From positions 1 through 13,334 of the forward strand of contig JAFXHW010000006.1 of the NCBI GenBank assembly GCA_017533545.1: a DNA stretch of 13,334 nucleotides, given 5' to 3'. Each line of letters begins with the position of its first letter. The first letter of the stretch is position 1. Position numbers and translations under genes: made by a program. Under the pieces are notes generated by a model, which had not been told where the DNA came from, searched no databases, and saw only the letters and a list, made by a program, of their open reading frames with translations. The stretch is from Clostridia bacterium (GTDB taxonomy: Bacteria > Bacillota_A > Clostridia > Oscillospirales > CAG-272). Below are positions 7,219 through 13,334 of the stretch, one piece after another.

Positions 7219-7668
7219 ATGGTCATGAAAATGACTGATACCGTATTTTCCAACGGATGCATTGAGCTTGACGTGCCCGAATGCTGGAAGGTGTTTTCAA
7301 GCCTTGACAGCGACGGTAAAATAACACCGAAAAAGGTGCACGTATATAAGGATGCCTCTGTTGATGTCGATATTTTCACTCATGCAGGTATTACTGTCTG
7401 TATGTACGGCAAAAGTGAATACTATCTTTCACCAAAATTCTTTTACGACGATGTCTGCGATATAGAACCATTTACCGTAGGTAAAAACACATGGAACGGT
7501 TTTTCCTGCACGAGTCTGGGATATCCGTACATTATTCTGGATACAAAACAGGACGGATGCACGATCCAGGTGATGATACTTCTTCAAAACGGCGACAGAA
7601 AAATATCGCTTGATGATGAGGATGTCAAAAGGATCATCGGCAGCATATCGGTAACGGAGATCGAATAA
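7219..7668 (+). CDS. conserved hypothetical protein, 149 aa
   Basis: This is the last gene of the + strand run, 98 bases after the DUF4428-like gene. The ATG at 7219 has AGAGG at good distance; in-frame ATGs at 7225 and 7231 are possible but worse placed. The protein lacks a signal peptide and membrane helix. It opens with a strand and ELDVPECWKVF, then KVHVYKDASVDVDIFT, and ends DEDVKRIIGSISVTE. The order 'small strand, V-P-x-x-W, alternating strands, final helix DVxxIIxSI' resembles the Mog1/PsbP-like fold seen in many small Firmicute proteins, but this is inference without a search. Function is unknown. The terminator begins only a few bases after its stop. Confidence 0.8.
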   Translation: MVMKMTDTVFSNGCIELDVPECWKVFSSLDSDGKITPKKVHVYKDASVDVDIFTHAGITVCMYGKSEYYLSPKFFYDDVCDIEPFTVGKNTWNGFSCTSLGYPYIILDTKQDGCTIQVMILLQNGDRKISLDDEDVKRIIGSISVTEIE

Positions 7669-7670
7669 AT

Positions 7671-7713
7671 AAAAAAGTGCCATCAAAAAAAGATGGCACT
7701 TTTTTGTGCCATC
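7671..7713. terminator. three-arm bidirectional terminator between convergent operons
   Basis: GTGCCATC (7677-7684), A7, GATGGCAC (7692-7699), T6, GTGCCATC (7706-7713). On the + strand, arms one and two make a hairpin followed by TTTTTT, ending the upstream operon. On the - strand, arms three and two make a hairpin followed by T7, ending hisS-aspS. The middle arm is shared, so the two terminators overlap. Confidence 0.9.
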
Positions 7714-7731
7714 TTTCGTGTGATAATGTGA

Positions 7732-9525
7732 TTATTCGTTTTCTTTTGTTGCGGCGACCGATATGGAAAGCTCGGCAAGAGCCTTTTCGTCTGCGGGCGC
7801 GGGGCAGGCAGTCATAAGCTCGGAAGCATTCTGTACCTTCGGGAAGGCGATAACCTCGCGGATATCCTCAATGCCGAGCATAAGCGCTACAAGACGGTCA
7901 AGACCGAATGCAAGGCCTGCGTGAGGAGGAGTGCCGTATTTGAATGCTTCGAGGAGGAAGCCGAACTTAAGATCGGTTTCTTCCTTGCTGAGACCGAGAA
8001 CTTCAAACATCTTTGCCTGAATGTCGGGACGGTGGATACGTACCGAGCCGCCGCCGGCTTCGCTGCCGTTGATTACGATATCGTATGCGATGGAGCGAAC
8101 GCGGCCGGGATCGCTGTCGAGATATTCAAGGTCTTCTGCCATAGGCATTGTGAAGGGATGATGCTTCGAAACGTAGCGATCTTCCTCTTCGCTGTATTCA
8201 AGAAGCGGGAATTCGGTTACCCAGAGAAGTTTGTAGTCGTCCTTCTTGATAAGGCCGAGACGCTTTGCAAGCTCGCAGCGGAGCGCGCCGAGCGAATCAA
8301 ATACGACTGAGTTCTTGTCGGCGATGATGCAGATAAGGTCGCCGTCCTCGAATCCGACTTTTTCGAGGATCGCTGAATTTTCCTCTTCGGTGAGGAATTT
8401 GGCATAGGACGACGAAACGGTGCCGTTTGCACACTTGTACCACGCCATTCCCTTTGCACGGTAGGTCTTGATCCATTCTGTAAGAGCGTCGATCTCCTTG
8501 CGGGAAAGCTTGTCTGCTCCGCCTTTGACGCAGATGGCGCGGACGCTTCCGCCTGCTTCAACAGCGCCGCGGAATACCTTGAAATCGCACTTTGCGGCGA
8601 TGTCGGAAAGGTCGCACAGCTCCATGCCGAAACGCATATCGGGCTTGTCCGAACCGAAGCGGTTCATCGCCTCGACGTAGGGCATACGGAGGATAGGAGT
8701 GGGAAGATCGATTCCCTTGAACTCCTTGAACAGACGTACGAGGAAGCCTTCAACAACTTCCATGACCTGATCCTGGGTTACAAAGGACATCTCAAGGTCG
8801 ATCTGGGTAAATTCGGGCTGACGGTCGGCACGAAGGTCCTCGTCTCTGAAGCAGCGTGCGATCTGGAAATAGCGGTCAAAACCCGAGAGCATTAAAAGCT
8901 GCTTATATACCTGAGGCGACTGGGGAAGGGCATAGAACTTGCCGGGATGAACGCGGCTGGGTACGAGATAGTCGCGTGCGCCTTCGGGAGTGGGCTTGAT
9001 AAGGTCGGGAGTTTCTATATCGATAAAGTCGTTTTCGGCAAAGTAATTGCGTGCAAGATTGGAGATCTTGGCGCGTGCGATGATATTGGACTGAAGGTCG
9101 GGACGGCGAAGATCGAGGTAGCGGTGCTTTAAGCGGAGCTCGGGACGAACGTCGCTGTTTTCAACGATCTCGAAGGGGGGTGTTTCCGATTCGGAAAGGA
9201 CCTTCATTTCGTCAACGGCAATCTCGATATCACCGGTGGGAATGTTGGGGTTAATAGACGAGCGCATACGAACGACACCCTTGGCGGCGATAACGAACTC
9301 GGCGCGCACTTTGAATGCCATATCGTGGATCGATTTCTCTGTCTGATCGTCGAAAGCAAGCTGTACGATACCCGTGCGGTCGCGCAGGTCGATGAAAATG
9401 AGGCTGCCGAGGTCGCGCTGACGCTGTGCCCAGCCGACTACGTTTACTCGCTGACCGATATGCTCTTTTCTGAACTCGCCGCAAAAGGCGGTTCTTCTGT
9501 CATTGTTGGTATATAATTCACCCAT
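7732..9525 (-). CDS. aspS: aspartyl-tRNA synthetase
   Basis: This class II aminoacyl-tRNA synthetase charges tRNA-Asp with aspartate in the cytoplasm. The 597-aa length is normal for the bacterial type. An OB-fold anticodon-binding domain occupies about residues 1-110. The catalytic core shows the ATP-binding motif 2 (FRDEDLRADRQPEFTQID, 226-243) and motif 3 (GLAFGLDRLVALMLG, 537-551). The bacterial GAD insertion lies roughly at 300-420. The N-terminal domain has RDLGSLIF (37-44), with Leu where non-discriminating enzymes tend to carry His, so it is more likely the discriminating form (inference). The start has TAAGGAG about 8 bases upstream. The gene lies 35 bases downstream of hisS and is evidently co-transcribed with it; it ends at the shared terminator. 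Confidence 0.98.
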   Translation of the reverse strand: MGELYTNNDRRTAFCGEFRKEHIGQRVNVVGWAQRQRDLGSLIFIDLRDRTGIVQLAFDDQTEKSIHDMAFKVRAEFVIAAKGVVRMRSSINPNIPTGDIEIAVDEMKVLSESETPPFEIVENSDVRPELRLKHRYLDLRRPDLQSNIIARAKISNLARNYFAENDFIDIETPDLIKPTPEGARDYLVPSRVHPGKFYALPQSPQVYKQLLMLSGFDRYFQIARCFRDEDLRADRQPEFTQIDLEMSFVTQDQVMEVVEGFLVRLFKEFKGIDLPTPILRMPYVEAMNRFGSDKPDMRFGMELCDLSDIAAKCDFKVFRGAVEAGGSVRAICVKGGADKLSRKEIDALTEWIKTYRAKGMAWYKCANGTVSSSYAKFLTEEENSAILEKVGFEDGDLICIIADKNSVVFDSLGALRCELAKRLGLIKKDDYKLLWVTEFPLLEYSEEEDRYVSKHHPFTMPMAEDLEYLDSDPGRVRSIAYDIVINGSEAGGGSVRIHRPDIQAKMFEVLGLSKEETDLKFGFLLEAFKYGTPPHAGLAFGLDRLVALMLGIEDIREVIAFPKVQNASELMTACPAPADEKALAELSISVAATKENE

Positions 9526-9560
9526 GACGGTTACTCCTTAATGATGTATTGTTGGTAATG

Positions 9561-10820
9561 TTATTTCGTTAAAATGGCCTTCAGCGCCTCGATATCGTTG
9601 ATATCGATCTCGGTCTGTTCGCTCGTTGCCATGTTCTTGAGCTTGGCTTTGCCGCATTCAAGCTCACCGTCGCCGATGATAAGAGTGTAGGCGGCCGATG
9701 TCTTGTCGGCATATTTCATCTGTGCCTTGAGTGAGCGTCCGACAACGTCGCATTCGGCATAGATTCCGCTGTTGCGGAGAGCTTCGACGGTTGCCATGGC
9801 GTAAACCGAAGCGTTTTCTCCGAGAGGGGCGACATAGAGGGAGGGAGCGGCAGCTTTAAGAGAGGCATCCTTCTTGTTCTGCAAAGCGAGAATAAGACGG
9901 GTGATACCCATCGCAAAGCCGATACCGGGAGTGGCGGGACCGCCGACCTCTTCGATAAGTCCGTCGTATCGTCCGCCGCCGCAAACGGTGCTCTGCGCGC
10001 CGATGTCCTCGGCGATAAATTCGAATACGGTTCGTGTATAATAGTCAAGTCCGCGTACGATCTTGGTGTCTATGGAATATGCGATTCCCAGCTTATCGAG
10101 TGCCTTTTTGAGAGCTTCAAGGTGAGCGGCACAGTCGGGGCAGAGGTAGTCGATGGTCTTGGGTGCGTTCTTCGCGATCTCGGAGCAGATAGGACTCTTG
10201 CAGTCGAGAATGCGGAGCGGATTTGTGTCAAGACGTCCGCGGCAGGTGTCGCAGAGCTCCTCTTTGTGTCCCTCAAAATAGTCGTGGAGTGCGGCACGGT
10301 ATTTCGGACGGCACTTGGGACAGCCGATAGAGTTGATGTGAAGCGATGTGTTGTCGATGCCGATCTCGCGCAGTATCGCATCGGCCAAAGCGATTACCTC
10401 GGCATCTGCCATGGGCGATGATGCGCCGAACATTTCGGCACCGAACTGATAGAATTCGCGGCTTCTGCCCGCCTGAGGCTTTTCGTATCTGAAACAGCTT
10501 GTCAGATAGTAGAGCTTTAAGGGCATTGCATCGGCATAGAGCTTGTTTTCAACGACGCTGCGCGCAACACAGGCAGTACCCTCGGGACGAAGAGTCAGCG
10601 AGCGGTTTTCGCGGTCGGTAAATGTATACATTTCCTTTTGAACTACATCGGTGGTGTCGCCCACGCCGCGATTAAAAAGTTCGGTTGCTTCAAAGGTGGG
10701 GAAACGGATCTCGCCGAATCCGCGTAAAGCGGACACACGGCGAGCGCTTTCCTCTATATAGCGCCAAAGAGGCGATTCGGACGGAAGAATGTCGATCGTT
10801 CCACGGGGTTTTTGAATCAT
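9561..10820 (-). CDS. hisS: histidyl-tRNA synthetase
   Basis: This class II synthetase charges tRNA-His. The 419-aa length is typical. Motif 2 region FRYE (110-113) with REFYQFG (121-127), the histidine-specific RGLDYYTRTVFE (256-267), GGGRYDGL (281-288) and motif 3 GIGFAMGITRLI (299-310) are all present. The C-terminal anticodon-binding domain covers about 325-419. Between motif 2 and the histidine motif lies an insertion with eight cysteines (C167, C170, C190, C193, C207, C212, C227, C230), compatible with zinc binding; similar insertions occur in other Firmicute enzymes. The start is supported by GAAGGAA about 8 bases upstream. A near-consensus promoter lies 73-101 bases upstream of the start, and I find no T-box leader. 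Confidence 0.98.
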   Translation of the reverse strand: MIQKPRGTIDILPSESPLWRYIEESARRVSALRGFGEIRFPTFEATELFNRGVGDTTDVVQKEMYTFTDRENRSLTLRPEGTACVARSVVENKLYADAMPLKLYYLTSCFRYEKPQAGRSREFYQFGAEMFGASSPMADAEVIALADAILREIGIDNTSLHINSIGCPKCRPKYRAALHDYFEGHKEELCDTCRGRLDTNPLRILDCKSPICSEIAKNAPKTIDYLCPDCAAHLEALKKALDKLGIAYSIDTKIVRGLDYYTRTVFEFIAEDIGAQSTVCGGGRYDGLIEEVGGPATPGIGFAMGITRLILALQNKKDASLKAAAPSLYVAPLGENASVYAMATVEALRNSGIYAECDVVGRSLKAQMKYADKTSAAYTLIIGDGELECGKAKLKNMATSEQTEIDINDIEALKAILTK

Positions 10821-10867
10821 TTTTATATTCCTTCTTTAAAATAGAGTATTGATTTTGAAAAAATGCA

Positions 10868-10883
10868 ATAATCATGTGATTAT
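10868..10883. promoter_or_regulatory. ATAATCA-TG-TGATTAT inverted repeat just downstream of the hisS promoter
   Basis: Seven-base perfect arms are separated by two bases. The repeat lies about 10 bases past the -10 box, near the expected transcript start. A two-base loop makes an RNA hairpin unlikely, so a dimeric protein site on DNA is the better reading. AT-rich chance symmetry is possible. Confidence 0.35.
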
Positions 10884-10892
10884 ATTTAGTTA

Positions 10893-10921
10893 ATTGTATC
10901 ACACAAAGCAAAAAAAGTCAA
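10893..10921 (-). promoter_or_regulatory. sigma-A type promoter of hisS-aspS
   Basis: Read on the minus strand: -35 TTGACT (10916-10921), 17-base spacer, -10 TACAAT (10893-10898). Each box differs from consensus at one position. The expected start at about 10886 gives a leader of roughly 65 bases before the hisS ATG, too short for a T-box. Confidence 0.8.
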
Positions 10922-10942
10922 TAAAACGAGTGCAAATGCATT

Positions 10943-10973
10943 AAAAAAACAGCCGATTTTCGTCGGCTGTTTT
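10943..10973 (-). terminator. terminator after the TIGR04086-family gene
   Basis: An 11-bp stem, AAAACAGCCGA (10946-10956) with its complement (10963-10973), and a 6-base loop are followed on the minus strand by a run of T. It begins 8 bases past the stop codon of the membrane-protein gene and separates it from the hisS promoter. Confidence 0.88.
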
Positions 10974-10980
10974 CTTGGCA

Positions 10981-11397
10981 TCATCTTTGTACGCGTCGGC
11001 GGGCCATATCCCGCATCTTTTTTGGCGAAAGACGCTTTTTTCTCTTGAAAGAGGCCGCAAAACCGCCAAGCAGAGAAAAAGCGAGAGCGATTATGTTGTA
11101 GAGTATCTGCGATGCTATGCTCTTGTCCCCTTTGAAGAACAGACCGATCACAAAAATCACCAAAAGATACAGAGCGCCCGAGAAAAGGGACGATAAAAAA
11201 GAAGAATTAAGCTTCGACGAGGCAAATCCCGCAAAGAAAGCACCGCCGAAGAATAAAATAGATCCGATCAGCCCGATCGCACCGTCGGGATCGGTCATCG
11301 ATGGCAGAAAAACAGCCGAAATAAGCATGATAATAAGCAGCGCACCGTATGAAAGGGCAGTTGCCGTCACAATATTACGAACGGCCTTGGTATCCAT
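10981..11397 (-). CDS. TIGR04086-family membrane protein
   Basis: This 138-aa protein is almost wholly membrane-embedded. Four hydrophobic helices are visible at about 13-32, 41-60, 68-87 and 93-112, followed by a strongly basic tail (FKRKKRLSPKK through RRRVQR) that should lie in the cytoplasm. The pattern and the position directly after yajC match the uncharacterised TIGR04086 (YrzE-like) family of Firmicutes. The start has GGGAGGA about 7 bases upstream, but that site lies in the 3' arm of a hairpin. No function is established; the recurring link to yajC suggests a membrane or secretion setting (inference). Confidence 0.8.
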   Translation of the reverse strand: MDTKAVRNIVTATALSYGALLIIMLISAVFLPSMTDPDGAIGLIGSILFFGGAFFAGFASSKLNSSFLSSLFSGALYLLVIFVIGLFFKGDKSIASQILYNIIALAFSLLGGFAASFKRKKRLSPKKMRDMARRRVQR

Positions 11398-11448
11398 AAA
11401 AAATCCTCCCGCAACATATATTTAAAACCAATATATGCACACGGGAGG
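11398..11448 (-). terminator. hairpin with T-tract overlapping the next gene's ribosome binding site (possible attenuator)
   Basis: CCTCCCG (11405-11411) pairs with CGGGAGG (11442-11448), and CATATAT (11415-11421) pairs with ATATATG (11431-11437), across a small internal loop. On the minus strand the 3' arm is the ribosome site GGGAGG and is followed by TTTTTT (11398-11403), immediately before the ATG. It lies between yajC and the TIGR04086-family gene. Confidence 0.65.
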
Positions 11449-11470
11449 TTTTTTATCTCTTTTTTACCGA

Positions 11471-11806
11471 TTACTGAGCGTCGTCTGCCTTAACGTCGAT
11501 AGAACGTACGGAAGAGCGGAGAATGCGGATCTTGGTGCGCTCTGCGCTGGTTTCGAGAACAAGGGTCTCGTCCTTGATGGAAACAACACGTCCGATAATA
11601 CCGCCGGTGGTGGTGATCTCATCGCCGACAGCGAGGCTGTTGCGCATTTCGTTTACCTGCTTTTCCTGCTTCTTCTGGGGACGGTAGATGATGAAATAGA
11701 AGAAGAGAAGAAGAGCGCCGAGCATGATAAGAGTAATCCAGGGAGAACCTGCGGTAGGCGTGGTAGTAGCATCGCCGGTGGTGGCGGTCAATAAAAGATT
11801 GATCAT
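11471..11806 (-). CDS. yajC: YajC, preprotein translocase accessory subunit
   Basis: This 111-aa single-span membrane protein is the accessory subunit that associates with SecDF and the SecYEG translocon. A short N-terminal segment rich in Thr precedes the transmembrane helix (about 23-41). The hallmark YRPQKKQEKQ follows, then the small cytoplasmic domain with VGDEITTTGGIIGRV and the IRILRSSVRSI strand. An AAGGAA lies about 11 bases upstream of the ATG. It is the first gene of a two-gene unit with the TIGR04086-family protein; a TATAAT-like box at 11833-11838 on the minus strand could drive it, with only a poor -35. Confidence 0.95.
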   Translation of the reverse strand: MINLLLTATTGDATTTPTAGSPWITLIMLGALLLFFYFIIYRPQKKQEKQVNEMRNSLAVGDEITTTGGIIGRVVSIKDETLVLETSAERTKIRILRSSVRSIDVKADDAQ

Positions 11807-11832
11807 TTTTTAAAACATTCCTTACTGATAGT

Positions 11833-11838
11833 ATTATA
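11833..11838 (-). promoter_or_regulatory. candidate -10 box of yajC
   Basis: Minus-strand TATAAT lies about 27 bases upstream of the yajC ATG. No good -35 is found at 16-18 bases. A rival is the TTGACA formed on the minus strand by the palindrome at 11925-11942, which has only a weak -10 (AAAAAT) at 17 bases. Confidence 0.35.
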
Positions 11839-11924
11839 GCTTGTTTTTTGCCATTTAGGTTATTATATTACAAATGGAGGATTAATGCAAACGATATTTG
11901 TAAATTTTTCGTTTATTCACTCTG

Positions 11925-11942
11925 TCTGTCAATATTGACAGA
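11925..11942. promoter_or_regulatory. 18-bp perfect palindrome, operator candidate
   Basis: TCTGTCAATATTGACAGA is exactly its own reverse complement. Its right half contains the -35 box of the + strand promoter, and by symmetry its left half gives TTGACA on the minus strand towards yajC. A repressor bound here would block the -35 directly. I do not recognise the binding protein. Confidence 0.55.
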
Positions 11943-11963
11943 GCAAAAACTGTGTGATATAAT
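11935..11963 (+). promoter_or_regulatory. consensus sigma-A promoter of the threonylcarbamoyl-AMP synthase gene
   Basis: TTGACA (11935-11940), exactly 17 bases, TATAAT (11958-11963): both boxes match consensus in full. Transcription should start near 11970, giving a leader of about 25 bases. Confidence 0.9.
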
Positions 11964-11995
11964 CAATGTAATAATTTTGAAAAGTGTGTTTTGAA

Positions 11996-13018
11996 ATGGA
12001 AACATTGGATACAAAGATCATCAGTGAAAGAGAAATAGATACGGCTGCCGAGATCATAAGACAGGGCGGGCTTGTAATTTTTCCGACCGAAACGGTATAC
12101 GGACTGGGAGCCAATGCTCTTGATTCGACGGCCTCGGCCAAAATTTACACCGCAAAGGGAAGACCCTCGGACAATCCGCTCATCTGCCATCTTTCGTCGG
12201 CCGACGATGCCGAAAAGTATTGCGTGGTAAATGAGATGTACAAAAAGCTTGCCGAGCGCTTTATGCCCGGACCGATCACCGTCATCCTTCCCAAAAAATA
12301 CGACGAAAATGGCGAGCCGATAGTCCCCGATACAACGACGGGCGGACTTGACAGCGTTGCAGTTCGCGTGCCCTCAAACCGGATCGCCCGTGCGCTGATC
12401 GCAAAAGCAGGACTCCCCATAGCCGCGCCGTCGGCTAATATATCGGGCAGTCCCAGCCCGACAACCCTCCGCCACGTGCTCGAGGATATGTATGGCCGTG
12501 TCGACTGCATCGTCGACGGCGGCGACAGCGAGATCGGGCTCGAATCGACCATCGTTATGCCCAAAAACGATAAAATATACCTGCTCCGTCCGGGCGCCGT
12601 CACCGTTGAGATGCTCAAAGAGATATGCGACGACATTGTCGTCGACGTCTCGGTAACCGCGAAATCGGACGCCCGTCCCTTGGCTCCCGGTATGAAATAC
12701 CGCCACTATGCGCCCAAATCAAAGGTGGTCATGCTCGATGGCGAAGATGAAAGTGTGTATGAATATCTCGCCGACAAGACCGACTGCGCCATACTTTGCT
12801 ACGATGGAGACAGTTGCCTTCTCAGCCGCGATCACGCAATGTCGCTCGGCGATAAAAACGATCATCTTACTCAGGCACACCGACTTTTTGCCGCACTGCG
12901 CGATCTTGACGGAGTGGGCACCATATACGCAAGAATGCCCTCGCGTGACGGCGTAGGCCTTGCCGTATTCAACCGTATGATAAAGGCGGCGGGATACGAG
13001 ATAATTGAACTTAAATAA
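11996..13018 (+). CDS. ywlC: L-threonylcarbamoyladenylate synthase, Sua5/YwlC type
   Basis: This cytoplasmic enzyme makes threonylcarbamoyl-AMP from threonine, bicarbonate and ATP, the first step of the universal t6A modification at position 37 of ANN-reading tRNAs. The protein is 340 aa from the ATG at 11996. An in-frame GTG at 11984 adds only four residues and has no better ribosome site; both starts have weak ones. The YrdC-like domain (about 10-205) shows FPTETVYGLGANA, KGRPSDNPL (54-62), MPGPITVILP, RVPSN and SANISG (146-151). The linker PGMKYRHYAP (231-240) leads to a C-terminal Sua5 domain with DGVGLAVFNRMIKAA near the end, so this is the long Sua5 form rather than the short TsaC form. 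It has its own consensus promoter and is probably monocistronic. Confidence 0.95.
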   Translation: METLDTKIISEREIDTAAEIIRQGGLVIFPTETVYGLGANALDSTASAKIYTAKGRPSDNPLICHLSSADDAEKYCVVNEMYKKLAERFMPGPITVILPKKYDENGEPIVPDTTTGGLDSVAVRVPSNRIARALIAKAGLPIAAPSANISGSPSPTTLRHVLEDMYGRVDCIVDGGDSEIGLESTIVMPKNDKIYLLRPGAVTVEMLKEICDDIVVDVSVTAKSDARPLAPGMKYRHYAPKSKVVMLDGEDESVYEYLADKTDCAILCYDGDSCLLSRDHAMSLGDKNDHLTQAHRLFAALRDLDGVGTIYARMPSRDGVGLAVFNRMIKAAGYEIIELK

Positions 13019-13086
13019 ACGAAAAAACGGACACAATAGGGGTAGTCTGCTATAGAGCAGTTGTGAATTGAATCATACCGACCGAC

Positions 13087-13127
13087 AAAAAAGGACGAAG
13101 AATTTTCGTAATTCTTCGTCCTTTTTT
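13087..13127 (+). terminator. strong terminator after the Sua5-type gene
   Basis: GGACGAAGAATT (13093-13104), loop TTCGT, AATTCTTCGTCC (13110-13121): a 12-bp perfect stem flanked by A6 upstream and T6 downstream. It starts 69 bases after the stop codon and could work in both directions. Confidence 0.9.
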
Positions 13128-13149
13128 CTTGACAAGTACAGCTTTTTTG

Positions 13150-13334
13150 ACGATATATTTGCTTACGCAAATGCGATATATTTTCGCTTCGCTCAAATGC
13201 GATATAACCTCCCTACGGTCGGTTGCGATATGATATAAATCCCTCGCGCGAAGCGCGTTCACGCCCGAAGGGCATATCGCATCGAAGATATATCGCACGC
13301 GTCAGCGTATATCGCAAATCCCGCCAGGGATTTA
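13150..13334. repeat. array of small hairpins separated by GCGATATA / TATATCGC
   Basis: This is the non-coding right end of the window; with the terminator it fills the >300 bases after the synthase gene, and I see no gene in it. GCGATATA or a close variant occurs at 13173, 13199 and 13225 in one orientation (26-base period). The reverse form (TATATCGC or ATATCGC) ends at 13280, 13296 and 13315. Between copies are short hairpins, e.g. TTTGC-TTAC-GCAAA, CGCGC-GAA-GCGCG, GCCC-GAA-GGGC, ACGC-GTCA-GCGT and AAATCCC-GCCA-GGGATTT. The array continues beyond the window. A short minus-strand open frame across it is rejected as coding. Confidence 0.75.

Noticed and set aside
10821..10890. T-box riboswitch upstream of hisS
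   Set aside because: The leader from the predicted start is only about 65 bases, with no terminator stem and room for neither specifier loop nor T-box.
11885..11938. 17-codon open frame behind GGAGG, ending on the -35 of the Sua5-type gene promoter
   Set aside because: The spacing to ATG is short, there is no clear promoter for it, and the peptide has no recognisable leader features; most likely chance.
13050..13298. 82-aa minus-strand open frame over the hairpin array
   Set aside because: It crosses a strong terminator and the GCGATATA repeats and has no coding character.

Overview
The window looks like chromosomal DNA of an anaerobic, low-to-moderate GC Firmicute (class Clostridia; an Oscillospirales-like gut lineage is my guess). 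The reasons are strong AGGAGG-type ribosome binding sites, sigma-A type promoters, a hisS-aspS operon, yajC next to a TIGR04086 membrane-protein gene, and extracellular Cys/His-rich tail modules of a style common in Clostridia. Family or genus cannot be read from the sequence alone.

Region 1 (1-7668, + strand) is a run of co-directional genes ending at a shared bidirectional terminator. It holds the 3' end of an unidentified gene, a membrane-anchored double zinc-ribbon protein, a secreted or membrane TPM-domain protein, a very large cysteine-repeat surface protein (1276 aa, roughly 235 Cys), a 144-aa protein of unknown function, a protein with a DUF4428-like N-terminal zinc ribbon, and a 149-aa protein of unknown function. 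The zinc-ribbon plus TPM pair resembles the ydjG-ydjH pair of the Bacillus subtilis pspA-ydjGHI envelope-stress operon. That suggests a membrane or envelope setting for the whole run (inference).

The giant protein is the most unusual object here. It has a signal peptide, then 11 super-repeats of about 60 aa, each built of four distinct 4-cysteine knuckles, then 7 further degenerate knuckles. A linker with Cys/His-rich modules, an InlB-B-like module and a C-terminal membrane anchor follow. Its function is unknown; dense metal binding or a heavily cross-linked surface stalk are the two main readings.

Region 2 (7732-11806, - strand) is housekeeping: yajC, a TIGR04086-family membrane protein, then hisS-aspS from their own near-consensus promoter. 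A hairpin between yajC and the TIGR04086 gene carries the downstream ribosome binding site in its 3' arm and a T-tract, so it may act as an attenuator.

Region 3 (11807-13334) begins with the yajC / Sua5-type threonylcarbamoyl-AMP synthase divergent intergenic. This contains an exact TTGACA-17-TATAAT promoter whose -35 box lies inside an 18-bp perfect palindrome. The synthase gene follows, then a strong terminator, then a non-coding array of small hairpins punctuated by GCGATATA that runs off the window end.
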